The notes under the pieces were generated by a model, which saw only the letters and a list, made by a program, of their open reading frames with translations, made no database searches and was not told where the DNA came from. This document shows, one piece after another, positions 29,797-38,691 of a stretch of 64,000 nucleotides of DNA (position 1 is its first letter; every line of letters starts with the position of its first letter). A program made the position numbers and the translations under genes. The stretch spans positions 186,001 to 250,000 of the forward strand of contig NZ_BMXQ01000002.1 in the NCBI RefSeq assembly GCF_014651835.1. Reading direction: 5' to 3'. Origin of the DNA: Pigmentiphaga litoralis. GTDB taxonomy: Bacteria; Pseudomonadota; Gammaproteobacteria; Burkholderiales; Burkholderiaceae_B.

Positions 29797-29840
29797 ATTC
29801 GACGCAAATTCGACATGGCTTCAACGGGGATTCGACACCC
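29797..29840 (+). promoter_or_regulatory. Four phased 11-bp direct repeats upstream of the LTA-synthase-like gene
   Basis: Four units follow each other with an exact 11-base period: ATTCGACGCAA, ATTCGACATGG, CTTCAACGGGG, ATTCGACACCC. The first seven bases of each are ATTCGAC, with CTTCAAC in the third. One helical turn per unit is the usual geometry for OmpR/PhoB-type regulators, and the array covers the place of a -35 element if TAGTCT at 29848-29853 is the -10. It begins ten bases after the stop of the kinase gene. Seen directly: the repeats. Inferred: that the adjacent response regulator binds them. Confidence 0.7.
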
Positions 29841-29851
29841 GCGTCCGTAGT

Positions 29852-29877
29852 CTTGCTCCGGTCTGCCCTGGAGCAAG
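29852..29877 (+). promoter_or_regulatory. Inverted repeat overlapping the ribosome-binding site of the LTA-synthase-like gene
   Basis: CTTGCTCC and GGAGCAAG are perfect complements separated by ten bases; the right arm runs into the Shine-Dalgarno AAGGAAG (29875-29881) eight bases ahead of the GTG start. In the mRNA, a hairpin here could partly hide the ribosome site; alternatively it could be part of a protein-binding operator at the transcription start. Confidence 0.5.
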
Positions 29878-29889
29878 GAAGTCCCCATC

Positions 29890-31866
29890 GTGTCGTCCGT
29901 TAAAACCCTGCCGCCTGCCGCGGCCCTGTTGCCCGTCAGCACGCCGTTGTCCTGGCAGAACGGGCGTCTTGCCCTGTTCGGCCTGGTCTGGCTGGCCTAT
30001 CTGGCCACGTCCTTGGTCACGCGCGTCGCGCTGTCGGCAATCAGCCTGCACGACGGGCTGGTCGGCTGGGCGATGCTGCCGCGCGCCTTCGCCATGGGCG
30101 TGCTGCTCGACGCCGTGACCGGTCTGTATCTGTGCGGCGGTCTGGCCGTCTACCTGTGGCTGGCGCCGCGCCGGCTGTATGCGTCGCGATTCGGGCGGCG
30201 CCTGATCGTCGCGGGCTTTGTCTTCAGCATCGCAGCCTTCGTGTACCTGATCGCCGCCGAGATCTTTTTCTTTGACGAGTTCAACGCGCGCTTCAACTAC
30301 ACCGCGGTCGAATACCTGATCTATCCGACCGAAGTCTTTACCAATATCCGCGAGTCCTACCCGGTCGGCCGCGCCTTGCTCACGGCGCTGTCGGTCGGGC
30401 TCAGCGCCACCTTCCTGCTGCGCCACCGCATCCGTCAGGCGTTCCTGGATGACACCGCCACCCTCCGGGCGCGCACGCTGGCCATGCTGGGATTTGCCCT
30501 GCTGGTCGCGCTGTCGCTCGAAGGTCTGTCGCTGCAAAACGCCCAAGGCGCAAACACGAATCGCATCTCGGGCGAACTGGCGGACAACGGCGTGTATTCC
30601 TTCTTCAGTGCACTGAAGAATGCCGACATCGACTACGACCGCTATTACGCCACGCTGTCCGACACGGATGCCGCGGCCCGCCTGCGTCATCTGGTGCAGC
30701 AGTCCAACACGCACTTTTTGCCGCCCTCGGTCACCAGCCACCCGCTGGCGCGCCAGGTCGACAACAGCGATCTCGGACCGCCGCGCACGCTGCACGTGAT
30801 CGTGCTGCTGCAGGAATCGCTGGGATCCGAATTCGTCGGCAGCCTGGGTGGCCGCGACCTGACGCCCAACGTGGATCGCATTGCGCGCGAGGGCGTCAGC
30901 TTCACGCATCTGTATGCCAGCGGCACGCGCACGGTGCGCGGCATGGAAGCGCTGACCACGTCGCTGGCGCCGGTGCCCCCCGAAGCCGTCGTCAAGCGCA
31001 GCCACAACGAAGGCTTGTTCAACCTGTCCACCGTGGCCCGCTGCGCGGGCTATGCGCCCACCTTCATCTATGGCGGCTACGGCACCTTCGACAACATGAA
31101 TGCCTTTTTTGGCGGCAACGGGTGGCGCGTGGTGGATCGCGTGGACATGCCCAAGCCGCGGTTTTCAAACATCTGGGGCATTGCCGATGAAGAGCTCATG
31201 GACAACGCGCTCGACGTGTTCGACAAGCAGGTAGCCAACGGCGAAAAGATATTTTCGGTGGTGATGAGCACGTCCAATCACAAGCCCTTCACGTTCCCGG
31301 AAGGTATTGCAGGCGTGCAGGCCAGGGGTGGCGGACGGGATGCCGGCGTGCGTTATGCCGACTATGCCATCGGCAAGTTCTACGACAAGCTCAAGACCCG
31401 GCCGTGGTATCGCGACACGGTGCTGGTGGTGACGGGGGATCACGGCGCGCGCGTCTATGGCCGCGCGCAGATCCCGGTGCCGACCTATTCGGTGCCCTTC
31501 ATCGTGCACGCCCCGGCCTACCTTGCGCCCCAGCGTGTGGACACGCTGGCCAGCCAGATCGACATCGGCCCGACGCTGCTGGGCATGCTGCACCTGTCGT
31601 ACGAGTCACGTCTGCCAGGGCGCGACATCTTGCGGATGACGCCGGACGACGGCTATGCCGTGTTCAATCACAACCGCAATATTGCGATGATGCGCGGCGA
31701 CCAGGTCGCCACGCTCGGCTTTGGCAAGACGGTGCAGACGGAAACCTACGATGCGGCCACGGGCGAACTGCGCCCCGCGCCGCACAACCCGGTGCTGGAG
31801 CAGGACGCGCGGGCCATGTTCCAGATGTCCTATGACCTGTTCGCGACGGGGCGGCAGCGGGAGTAG
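29890..31866 (+). CDS. LTA synthase/OpgB-like membrane sulfatase-fold phosphotransferase
   Basis: Membrane enzyme of 658 residues. About five membrane helices fill the first 220 residues; the rest is an alkaline-phosphatase-superfamily domain facing the periplasm. The catalytic centre fits the LtaS/OpgB group: metal ligand in LLQESLGSEFVGSL, nucleophile Thr in ASGTRTVRGMEAL, histidine in MSTSNHKPF and VVTGDHGARVYG. In Gram-negatives such enzymes move phosphoglycerol or phosphoethanolamine from phospholipids to periplasmic glucans or lipopolysaccharide, leaving diacylglycerol. With opgGH and dgkA in the window, decoration of glucans is plausible (inference). The start is a GTG with AAGGAAG eight bases upstream. 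It has its own promoter region with phased repeats. Confidence 0.88.
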   Translation: MSSVKTLPPAAALLPVSTPLSWQNGRLALFGLVWLAYLATSLVTRVALSAISLHDGLVGWAMLPRAFAMGVLLDAVTGLYLCGGLAVYLWLAPRRLYASRFGRRLIVAGFVFSIAAFVYLIAAEIFFFDEFNARFNYTAVEYLIYPTEVFTNIRESYPVGRALLTALSVGLSATFLLRHRIRQAFLDDTATLRARTLAMLGFALLVALSLEGLSLQNAQGANTNRISGELADNGVYSFFSALKNADIDYDRYYATLSDTDAAARLRHLVQQSNTHFLPPSVTSHPLARQVDNSDLGPPRTLHVIVLLQESLGSEFVGSLGGRDLTPNVDRIAREGVSFTHLYASGTRTVRGMEALTTSLAPVPPEAVVKRSHNEGLFNLSTVARCAGYAPTFIYGGYGTFDNMNAFFGGNGWRVVDRVDMPKPRFSNIWGIADEELMDNALDVFDKQVANGEKIFSVVMSTSNHKPFTFPEGIAGVQARGGGRDAGVRYADYAIGKFYDKLKTRPWYRDTVLVVTGDHGARVYGRAQIPVPTYSVPFIVHAPAYLAPQRVDTLASQIDIGPTLLGMLHLSYESRLPGRDILRMTPDDGYAVFNHNRNIAMMRGDQVATLGFGKTVQTETYDAATGELRPAPHNPVLEQDARAMFQMSYDLFATGRQRE

Positions 31867-31944
31867 GGCGGTGCCGGCGGGCAGGCGCACGCGCCGCCGA
31901 AGGCAGGTGGGGCGGCGGCCACGCCACCATCGCAAGCGGCCTGT

Positions 31945-32514
31945 TCAAGCCCGCGCCGGCATGCGACCCGTTGCCCGCGCATACGCGAACAGTCCGCCCG
32001 CCGTCACGATGTCGGCCAGTTCGCCCACCGGCTCGGTCGGCACGTTCACGCCTCGCGCCTGCACCACGACACGGCCTTCATCGACATGCACTTCGACCTC
32101 GTCGCCGGTACGCACCGTGTCGTTCAAGGCAACCTGCGCGACCACCGGCAAGACCTCGCCCGTCGACACACAATTGCGGAAAAAGATGCGCGCAAACGAC
32201 TGGGCCACCACGGCTTGAATGCCCGCCGACCCCAGTGCGATCACCGCATGTTCCCGCGACGACCCGCAGCCAAAGTTCGCGCCCGCAATGATGACGGTAT
32301 AGGCACAGGCGCCGGTGACCGGATCCACGAACGGCAGCGCGTCGTCGGGCAGGCCGCACATGGCCAGCTTGCCGAGCTCGGCGTAGCCGTCGGGGGTGGA
32401 CGGATTGATCTTCAGATATTCGGCCGTCAGGATCTGGTCCGTATCGATGTTGTTGCCCAGGACATAGGCGGTGCCGCGAATCACATTGCGGCCGGTGGAA
32501 ATAGTGGATGACAT
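31945..32514 (-). CDS. 3-isopropylmalate dehydratase small subunit-like (LeuD type 2 / DmdB-like)
   Basis: Swivelling small subunit of an aconitase-family hydro-lyase, 189 residues. Typical elements are NNIDTDQILTAEYLKINP, GANFGCGSSREHA and ARIFFRNC. The TAEYL wording and the length match the archaeal/type-2 small subunits (homoaconitase, dimethylmalate dehydratase and related), not E. coli LeuD. Start and partner stop overlap (TGATG), so the two subunits are coupled. With a divergent LysR regulator and no leuA/leuB nearby, this is probably a catabolic dehydratase and not the leucine enzyme. Substrate unknown. Confidence 0.85.
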   Translation of the reverse strand: MSSTISTGRNVIRGTAYVLGNNIDTDQILTAEYLKINPSTPDGYAELGKLAMCGLPDDALPFVDPVTGACAYTVIIAGANFGCGSSREHAVIALGSAGIQAVVAQSFARIFFRNCVSTGEVLPVVAQVALNDTVRTGDEVEVHVDEGRVVVQARGVNVPTEPVGELADIVTAGGLFAYARATGRMPARA

Positions 32515-33821
32515 CAACGACTCCTCAAATAATCGGCCGGGTTGGCAATGCGCCCGCGGATGGCCGACGCGGCCACGGTGTACGGCGACGCCAGGTACAC
32601 CTGCGCGCCCTTGTTGCCCATGCGGCCCACAAAGTTGCGATTGGTGGTCGAGATCACGCTGATGGCATCGTTGACCCGGCCAAAGGTATCCGACGGCCCG
32701 CCGCAGCACGCGGCGCATCCGGTTTCCGACGACAGCAGGACCCCGGCATCAATCAGAATGTCGTACACCGACTCGCCATCGATATGCGTGCGGATCAGGC
32801 CATGGAACACTTCTTTGGTCGCCGGCACCGCATAGGTCGGCACCGACACGGTGTGCCCTCGCAGCACACGCGCCGCTTCAACGAAATCTTCCAGCTTGCC
32901 GCCCGTGCACGAGCCGATATAGGCCTGCGCCAACGGCACGTCGGACAACTGGTCCACATCGGTCACGTTGTCGGGGCAGTGCGGCTTGGCCACCCGCGGT
33001 TGCAGGGTGGTGACGTCGATGTCGATCACCTGCGCATAGACCGCGTCTGCATCCGGTTCCATCACCTCGAACGGAATGTCGGTGCGCTCCGCCAGGTAGG
33101 CCAGCGTGGCCGCGTTGGGCACCATGATGCCGTTCTTGGCGCCGCACTCGACCACCATATTGCACAGGGTCATGCGCGATTCCACCGACATGGCATCGAC
33201 CACTGCGCCACCGAATTCCAGCGTCATGTAGGTGGCGCCTTCGATGGTCAGGCGGCCGATCAATTCCAGGATCAGGTCCTTCGCCATCAGGTGCGGCGGC
33301 ATGGTGCCGTGGTAATTGACGCGGATCGTTGCGGGCACCTTGAGCGGGAGGGTGCCGGTGCCGAGCGCGAACGCTGCATCGGTGTTGCCCACGCCGATCG
33401 AAAACGTCCCGAACGCACCTGACGTGACGGTGTGCGAATCGGTGCCCAGCAGCACTTCACCCGGCCGGTTGTGGCCCCCTTCGGCCAGCGCGATGTGGCA
33501 GACGCCCTTGTAGTCCTTGGTGCCCACGTCATAGAAATGCGTGATGCCCTGCGCCTGCGCAAACGTGCGCATCAGGCGGATGTTCTGGTTGGCCAGCGGA
33601 TCGGCCGTGTAGACGAAGTGGTCGGGGATCATGATGAATCGGTCGGCGTTCCACACCTTGGCGTCTTCGCCGAACTCACGCTTGAACACCCCCACCACGC
33701 CGGGCATACAGGGGTCGTGGGACATCAGCACGTCCACCTTGGTCCACACCACATCGCCCACCGCCACATGATCGCGGCCACTGGCTTTTGCCAACACTTT
33801 CTGACTCAGTGTCTGTTGCAT
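32514..33821 (-). CDS. 3-isopropylmalate dehydratase large subunit-like (LeuC type 2 / DmdA-like)
   Basis: Catalytic subunit of 435 residues holding a [4Fe-4S] cluster. Cluster ligands are in GSCTGGKLEDF and TGCAACCGGPSD; substrate and activation loops appear as LLGTDSHTVTSGAFGTFSIG and SAIRGRIANPADYL. The length is that of type-2 large subunits (about 420-435), shorter than the 470 or so of the leucine-pathway enzyme of Proteobacteria. The start MQQTLSQKVLAKASG is supported by AAGGAG five bases ahead of the ATG at 33821; a longer frame begins with unrelated residues. Likely reactions in this group are dehydration or isomerisation of substituted malates (family knowledge). The divergent LysR gene is its probable regulator. 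Confidence 0.88.
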   Translation of the reverse strand: MQQTLSQKVLAKASGRDHVAVGDVVWTKVDVLMSHDPCMPGVVGVFKREFGEDAKVWNADRFIMIPDHFVYTADPLANQNIRLMRTFAQAQGITHFYDVGTKDYKGVCHIALAEGGHNRPGEVLLGTDSHTVTSGAFGTFSIGVGNTDAAFALGTGTLPLKVPATIRVNYHGTMPPHLMAKDLILELIGRLTIEGATYMTLEFGGAVVDAMSVESRMTLCNMVVECGAKNGIMVPNAATLAYLAERTDIPFEVMEPDADAVYAQVIDIDVTTLQPRVAKPHCPDNVTDVDQLSDVPLAQAYIGSCTGGKLEDFVEAARVLRGHTVSVPTYAVPATKEVFHGLIRTHIDGESVYDILIDAGVLLSSETGCAACCGGPSDTFGRVNDAISVISTTNRNFVGRMGNKGAQVYLASPYTVAASAIRGRIANPADYLRSR

Positions 33822-33862
33822 GTCTGCTCCTTGAACAATGACGATCAAGATAGCAGCGGCTG

Positions 33863-33906
33863 TTCATATGGAAAACAATAACTGCTAGTATCGCGTGATT
33901 GTTTCC
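33863..33906 (+). promoter_or_regulatory. lysR promoter overlapped by an interrupted palindrome
   Basis: TTCATA (33863-33868) and TAGTAT (33886-33891) are 17 bases apart and 27 bases ahead of the LysR start. The same segment holds GGAAAACAAT (33870-33879) and ATTGTTTCC (33898-33906), an inverted repeat broken by 18 bases. It lies in the divergent gap between the regulator and the leuC-like gene, where LysR proteins normally bind. Confidence 0.55.
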
Positions 33907-33917
33907 CGGAGCGAACA

Positions 33918-34835
33918 GTGAGCCCATTGGACCAACTTGGCGCCATGGCGGTCTTTGCCCGCATTGTCGAGACCCTGAGCTACACCCAGGCCGCCGCGTC
34001 GCTCGGCGTAGCCAAGTCGTCGGTCAGCAAAGACATTGCGCGGCTTGAAGCGTCGCTGGGCGTCGTGCTGCTTCGGCGCACCACCCGCAAGATCGACGTG
34101 ACCGAGATCGGGCGCGCCTACTACGCCTATTGCGCGCGCGTGCTGGCCGAACAGAAGGGGGCCAACCAGTTCCTGCGGCAGACGACCGAAGAGCCCGTCG
34201 GCAACCTGCGGGTGACCGCGCCCGTCACCTTCGGCAACCGCGCCGTCATGCCAGCGTTGTGCCGATTCGTCGAACGCAACGCCCTGGTGCAGTCCGACCT
34301 GGAACTGACCGATCGCACCGTGGACCCGCAAGAAGCCGACCTCGACGTGGTCGTCGTCATCAGCCGCGACCCGCCCGACAACGCCCAGTCCCGCATGCTC
34401 ATGCCGATTGAATGGGGCCTGTATGCGACCCCCGACTATCTATCGCAGCACCCGCCCGTGCGCGTGCCCGACGACCTGCGCCGGCACGGCTTCCTGTCCT
34501 TTCGCGGCCCCGCCCATTCGCCCGCCCTGATGCTGCGCAAGGGCAAACGCGACGTCGAATTGCAGGTGCGCCATCTGCTGCGCGTCAACAACAGCACCGC
34601 CGTCATGCGCGGCACCACGTCCGGCCTCGGCGTCGGCTACCTGCCGCAATACGTTGCCAACGAAGCCGTGCACGCCGGCACGCTCGCGCGCCTGCTGCCC
34701 GACTGGTCGTCCGAAACCCGCATCGCCTACGCCACGTATCTTGAAAGCCGCTACCTGCTGCCGCGCGTGCGGCTGTTCATCGATACCTTGGTCGAGTATT
34801 GCCAGGAGCATGGCCGCGCGCTGCGGGGGACGTGA
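33918..34835 (+). CDS. LysR-family transcriptional regulator
   Basis: Regulator of 305 residues. The winged helix-turn-helix occupies the first 60 residues (FARIVETLSYTQAAASLGVA, then SSVSKDIARLEASLG and LLRRTTRK). The effector domain follows, of the subgroup with RVTAPVTFGNRAVMPALCRF, which is common in Burkholderiales. The start is a GTG with CGGAGC ahead of it. It is divergent from the leuCD-like pair across a 96-base gap with an interrupted palindrome and so probably controls those genes and itself, with a dicarboxylic acid as likely effector (inference). Confidence 0.92.
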   Translation: MSPLDQLGAMAVFARIVETLSYTQAAASLGVAKSSVSKDIARLEASLGVVLLRRTTRKIDVTEIGRAYYAYCARVLAEQKGANQFLRQTTEEPVGNLRVTAPVTFGNRAVMPALCRFVERNALVQSDLELTDRTVDPQEADLDVVVVISRDPPDNAQSRMLMPIEWGLYATPDYLSQHPPVRVPDDLRRHGFLSFRGPAHSPALMLRKGKRDVELQVRHLLRVNNSTAVMRGTTSGLGVGYLPQYVANEAVHAGTLARLLPDWSSETRIAYATYLESRYLLPRVRLFIDTLVEYCQEHGRALRGT

Positions 34836-34850
34836 TCACGCGGGCAAGAA

Positions 34851-34874
34851 AAAGCGCCCGGTACAGGGCGCTTT
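34851..34874. terminator. Bidirectional terminator between lysR and fghA
   Basis: AAAGCGCCC and GGGCGCTTT form a nine-base stem around the loop GGTACA, with A and T runs on the two sides. It lies between two converging genes and can end both transcripts. Confidence 0.85.
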
Positions 34875-34896
34875 GTTGTCTTGCGGTAGGCCGCGA

Positions 34897-35745
34897 TCAG
34901 GACGCGCGCAGATTCCGCGCATGAAACGCCAGGTGATCCTTCATGAAGGTCGAGATGAAGTAGTACCCGTGATCGTACCCTTCATGCCGCCGCAGGGTCA
35001 GCGCCTGCCCGGCCTGCTGGCAGGCCGCTTCGAACGCTTCCGGATACAGCTGCTTTTCCAGGAATTGGTCGGCCAGGCCCTGGTCCACCAGGATTCCCTG
35101 CGGAAACGGTGATTGCATCGTCGCCATTAGGGCACTGGCGTCATACCTCGCCCAGGCGGCGCGATCCTGGCCCAGGTAGTTGCCCAGGGCCTTTTCGCCC
35201 CACGGGCACTGGCTGGGCGCCGCGATCGGCGCAAAGGCCGATACCGACTTGAAGCGGCCAGGGTTGCGCAGCGCCAGCACCAGCGCGCCGTGCCCACCCA
35301 TCGAATGGCCGAAGATGCCTGCGCGGTCCGCATCGCCGGGCAATTCCGATGTGACGAGGCCGAACAGTTCCTGCGTCACGTAGCTGTCCATCCGGTAGTG
35401 GGTCGACCAGGGCGCCTGCGTGGCGTCGACATAAAAGCCGGCGCCTACGCCAAAGTCCCAGCTGTCCGCTTCGCCCGGTACGCCGGCGCCGCGCGGGCTG
35501 GTGTCGGGCGCGACCAGCATGATGCCGTGCTCGGCCGCGAATTGCTGCGCGCCGCCTTTGGTCATGAAGGTTTCTTCGGTGCAGGTCAGGCCGGCCAGGT
35601 AAAACAGCACCGGCACCTTGCCTGCCTCGGCGCCTTCGGGCAGGAACACCGAGAACTTCATCGGCAGGCCGATCGTGGTCGACGCGTGCCGATAGAAGCG
35701 CTGGCGTCCGCCAAAGCAGCGGTGTTCGCTCAGGAGTTCAAGCAT
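34897..35745 (-). CDS. fghA: S-formylglutathione hydrolase
   Basis: Alpha/beta-hydrolase of 282 residues that splits S-formylglutathione to formate and glutathione, the second step of formaldehyde detoxification. The nucleophile elbow is GHSMGGHGA; the family also shows LTCTEETFMTKGGAQ and HEGYDHGYYFISTFM with the catalytic histidine. The ATG at 35745 has GGGGAG seven bases upstream. It follows the formaldehyde dehydrogenase gene by 17 bases on the same strand, the normal order frmA-frmB. Confidence 0.95.
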   Translation of the reverse strand: MLELLSEHRCFGGRQRFYRHASTTIGLPMKFSVFLPEGAEAGKVPVLFYLAGLTCTEETFMTKGGAQQFAAEHGIMLVAPDTSPRGAGVPGEADSWDFGVGAGFYVDATQAPWSTHYRMDSYVTQELFGLVTSELPGDADRAGIFGHSMGGHGALVLALRNPGRFKSVSAFAPIAAPSQCPWGEKALGNYLGQDRAAWARYDASALMATMQSPFPQGILVDQGLADQFLEKQLYPEAFEAACQQAGQALTLRRHEGYDHGYYFISTFMKDHLAFHARNLRAS

Positions 35746-35762
35746 GCCTGGCTCCCCGGGAA

Positions 35763-36869
<1,107 letters not shown>

Positions 36870-36971
36870 GCTGAGGCTCCTGGTCGTGGGGGGTGCGCAA
36901 GGTCAATCCGCAAGTTTAGAGCATGCCACCCCGGCCACCGATGCCCACAACGGCATGTCAACAAATAAGGC

Positions 36972-36998
36972 TCAACTTCGTGAGAATCCTGCCGTCAA
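36972..36998 (+). promoter_or_regulatory. Possible sigma-28 (FliA) promoter of the aer-like gene
   Basis: TCAACTTC and GCCGTCAA are 11 bases apart, close to the flagellar sigma consensus TAAAGTTT-N11-GCCGATAA (four and six matches of eight). It is 35 bases ahead of the start of a chemoreceptor gene, where such a promoter would be expected. A chance match cannot be ruled out. Confidence 0.4.
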
Positions 36999-37033
36999 CG
37001 TGAGGATCGCCTTCCAGTAGACCTTTTTCCATC

Positions 37034-38620
37034 ATGCGCAACAATCAGCCGGTTACCGAGGTCGAGCACTTTGTCGATACCCATCGTCCCGTCGTGACGA
37101 CCACCGACCTGACCGGGCGTATCACCTATGCCAACCCGGCTTTCCTTGAAGTGAGCGGATTCACGCGCGAAGAGCTGCTGGGGGAGCATCACAACATCGT
37201 TCGCCATCCCGACATGCCGTCCGAAGCCTTCGCCGACATGTGGACCACCCTGAAGCGCGGGCAACCGTGGCGCGGCATGGTCAAGAACCGCAGCAAGGAC
37301 GGCGGCTTCTATTGGGTAGAGGCCTACGCGACGCCCCTGCATGACAACGGCAAGCTGGTCGGCTACATGTCGGTCCGCAATGCCGCGGAACGGTCCGAAG
37401 TGACGCGCGCGGCGCAGTTGTACGCCGCGATCAAGCGTGGCGCGGCCCGCTTTCCCGTCACGCCGCGCCGCCGCTGGTGGCATGACCCGACGCCCTGGGG
37501 CGCTGCGGTGGCCGCGGCCACCCTCGGCCTGTTCGTTGGCATGCACCAGGCGCCGCATTGGGGGTGGCTGGCGGCCGAGGCCGCGTTGCTGGCGGCAGGC
37601 GTCATGCTGTGGCGCCGCCGGGTCAGCGGCCCGATCCGCCGTGCCGACCAGGCACTGGATGCGATCGGCCAGGGCGTGCTGTCGGTCGGCATCCAGGGCA
37701 AACATCAGTTCGACCTGCTGGGCCTGCCCATGCGGATCGAGTCCACCCGCATCCACTTGCGATCGACGCTGTGCGACGTGCTGCAGGTGGCGGGCGCGGT
37801 GGAAGGCGGCGCGGATCGCGTCAGCCGCGAGATCGCGGCCATCAGCAGCGTGGTCGATGAACAGCGCGATCGCATCACGCGCATCGCCGCCGCCGTCGAA
37901 CAAATGAGCGTGGCCATTGCCGAAGCGTCGCAGCACACGGCCACGGCCCTGTCCTTGTCGGAATCGGCGCTGGGCGAAGTCGACACCGCCGAAGGCAAGA
38001 TCGGCGATTCCGTGCGCGGCACGCATTCGGTGGCCGATGCGGTGGGCCGCACCAATCAGCAAATCGGGTCCTTGCACGCCCTGGTCTCGACGATCTCCGG
38101 CGTCACCCAGGCCATCAGCGAGATCGCCAGCCAGACGCGCCTGTTGTCCTTGAATGCCGCGATCGAAGCCGCGCGCGCCGGCGAAAACGGCCGCGGTTTC
38201 GGGGTGGTGGCCGAAGAAGTGCGAACCTTGTCGGACCGCACGGCGGGCAGCACCGACGACATCGGCCATGCGCTGGAAGCCATCACGCGCTTTGCGACGG
38301 ACACGTCGCGATCCATGGAAGAGGCCGTGGCCTCGGTCAAGAACAGCGGCGAACAGATCCGCGAAAGCGCGGGCTTTTTCGAGCGCGTGCGTCAGTCGTC
38401 GTCGCTGGTGGTCGAACGGTCGCGCGACATTTCCGACATGCTGCAGCAGCAATCGGCCGCGTCGCAGGAAGTCGCGACCAGCATGGAAGGCATTTCGGGC
38501 GAAGTTGAACGCACCGCCGCGTCCGTGTCGTCCTTGTCGACGGCCACCGATACCCTGCGCGGATCGGTACAGGACATGCGGCAGTTGCTGGTGCGCTATG
38601 AAGAATCGCTGACAGCCTGA
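37034..38620 (+). CDS. aer: Aer-like methyl-accepting chemotaxis protein with PAS domain
   Basis: Energy- or redox-sensing chemoreceptor of 528 residues. A PAS domain covers about residues 20-125 ([30 protein letters not shown] and [15 protein letters not shown], the FAD-binding PAS pattern of Aer). A hydrophobic stretch at about 155-195 forms a membrane hairpin. The signalling tip is [20 protein letters not shown] followed by [20 protein letters not shown], which binds CheW and CheA. There is no periplasmic ligand domain, as in Aer. It stands alone with a possible sigma-28 promoter ahead. Its presence implies a chemotaxis system elsewhere in the genome. Confidence 0.92.
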   Translation: MRNNQPVTEVEHFVDTHRPVVTTTDLTGRITYANPAFLEVSGFTREELLGEHHNIVRHPDMPSEAFADMWTTLKRGQPWRGMVKNRSKDGGFYWVEAYATPLHDNGKLVGYMSVRNAAERSEVTRAAQLYAAIKRGAARFPVTPRRRWWHDPTPWGAAVAAATLGLFVGMHQAPHWGWLAAEAALLAAGVMLWRRRVSGPIRRADQALDAIGQGVLSVGIQGKHQFDLLGLPMRIESTRIHLRSTLCDVLQVAGAVEGGADRVSREIAAISSVVDEQRDRITRIAAAVEQMSVAIAEASQHTATALSLSESALGEVDTAEGKIGDSVRGTHSVADAVGRTNQQIGSLHALVSTISGVTQAISEIASQTRLLSLNAAIEAARAGENGRGFGVVAEEVRTLSDRTAGSTDDIGHALEAITRFATDTSRSMEEAVASVKNSGEQIRESAGFFERVRQSSSLVVERSRDISDMLQQQSAASQEVATSMEGISGEVERTAASVSSLSTATDTLRGSVQDMRQLLVRYEESLTA

Positions 38621-38691
38621 GCACCAGCGGGTTGTCAGCCGCTCCCGGTATGCTCTGGGTTGGCATAGCGATGCGATAGCGGGAGAGGTTT

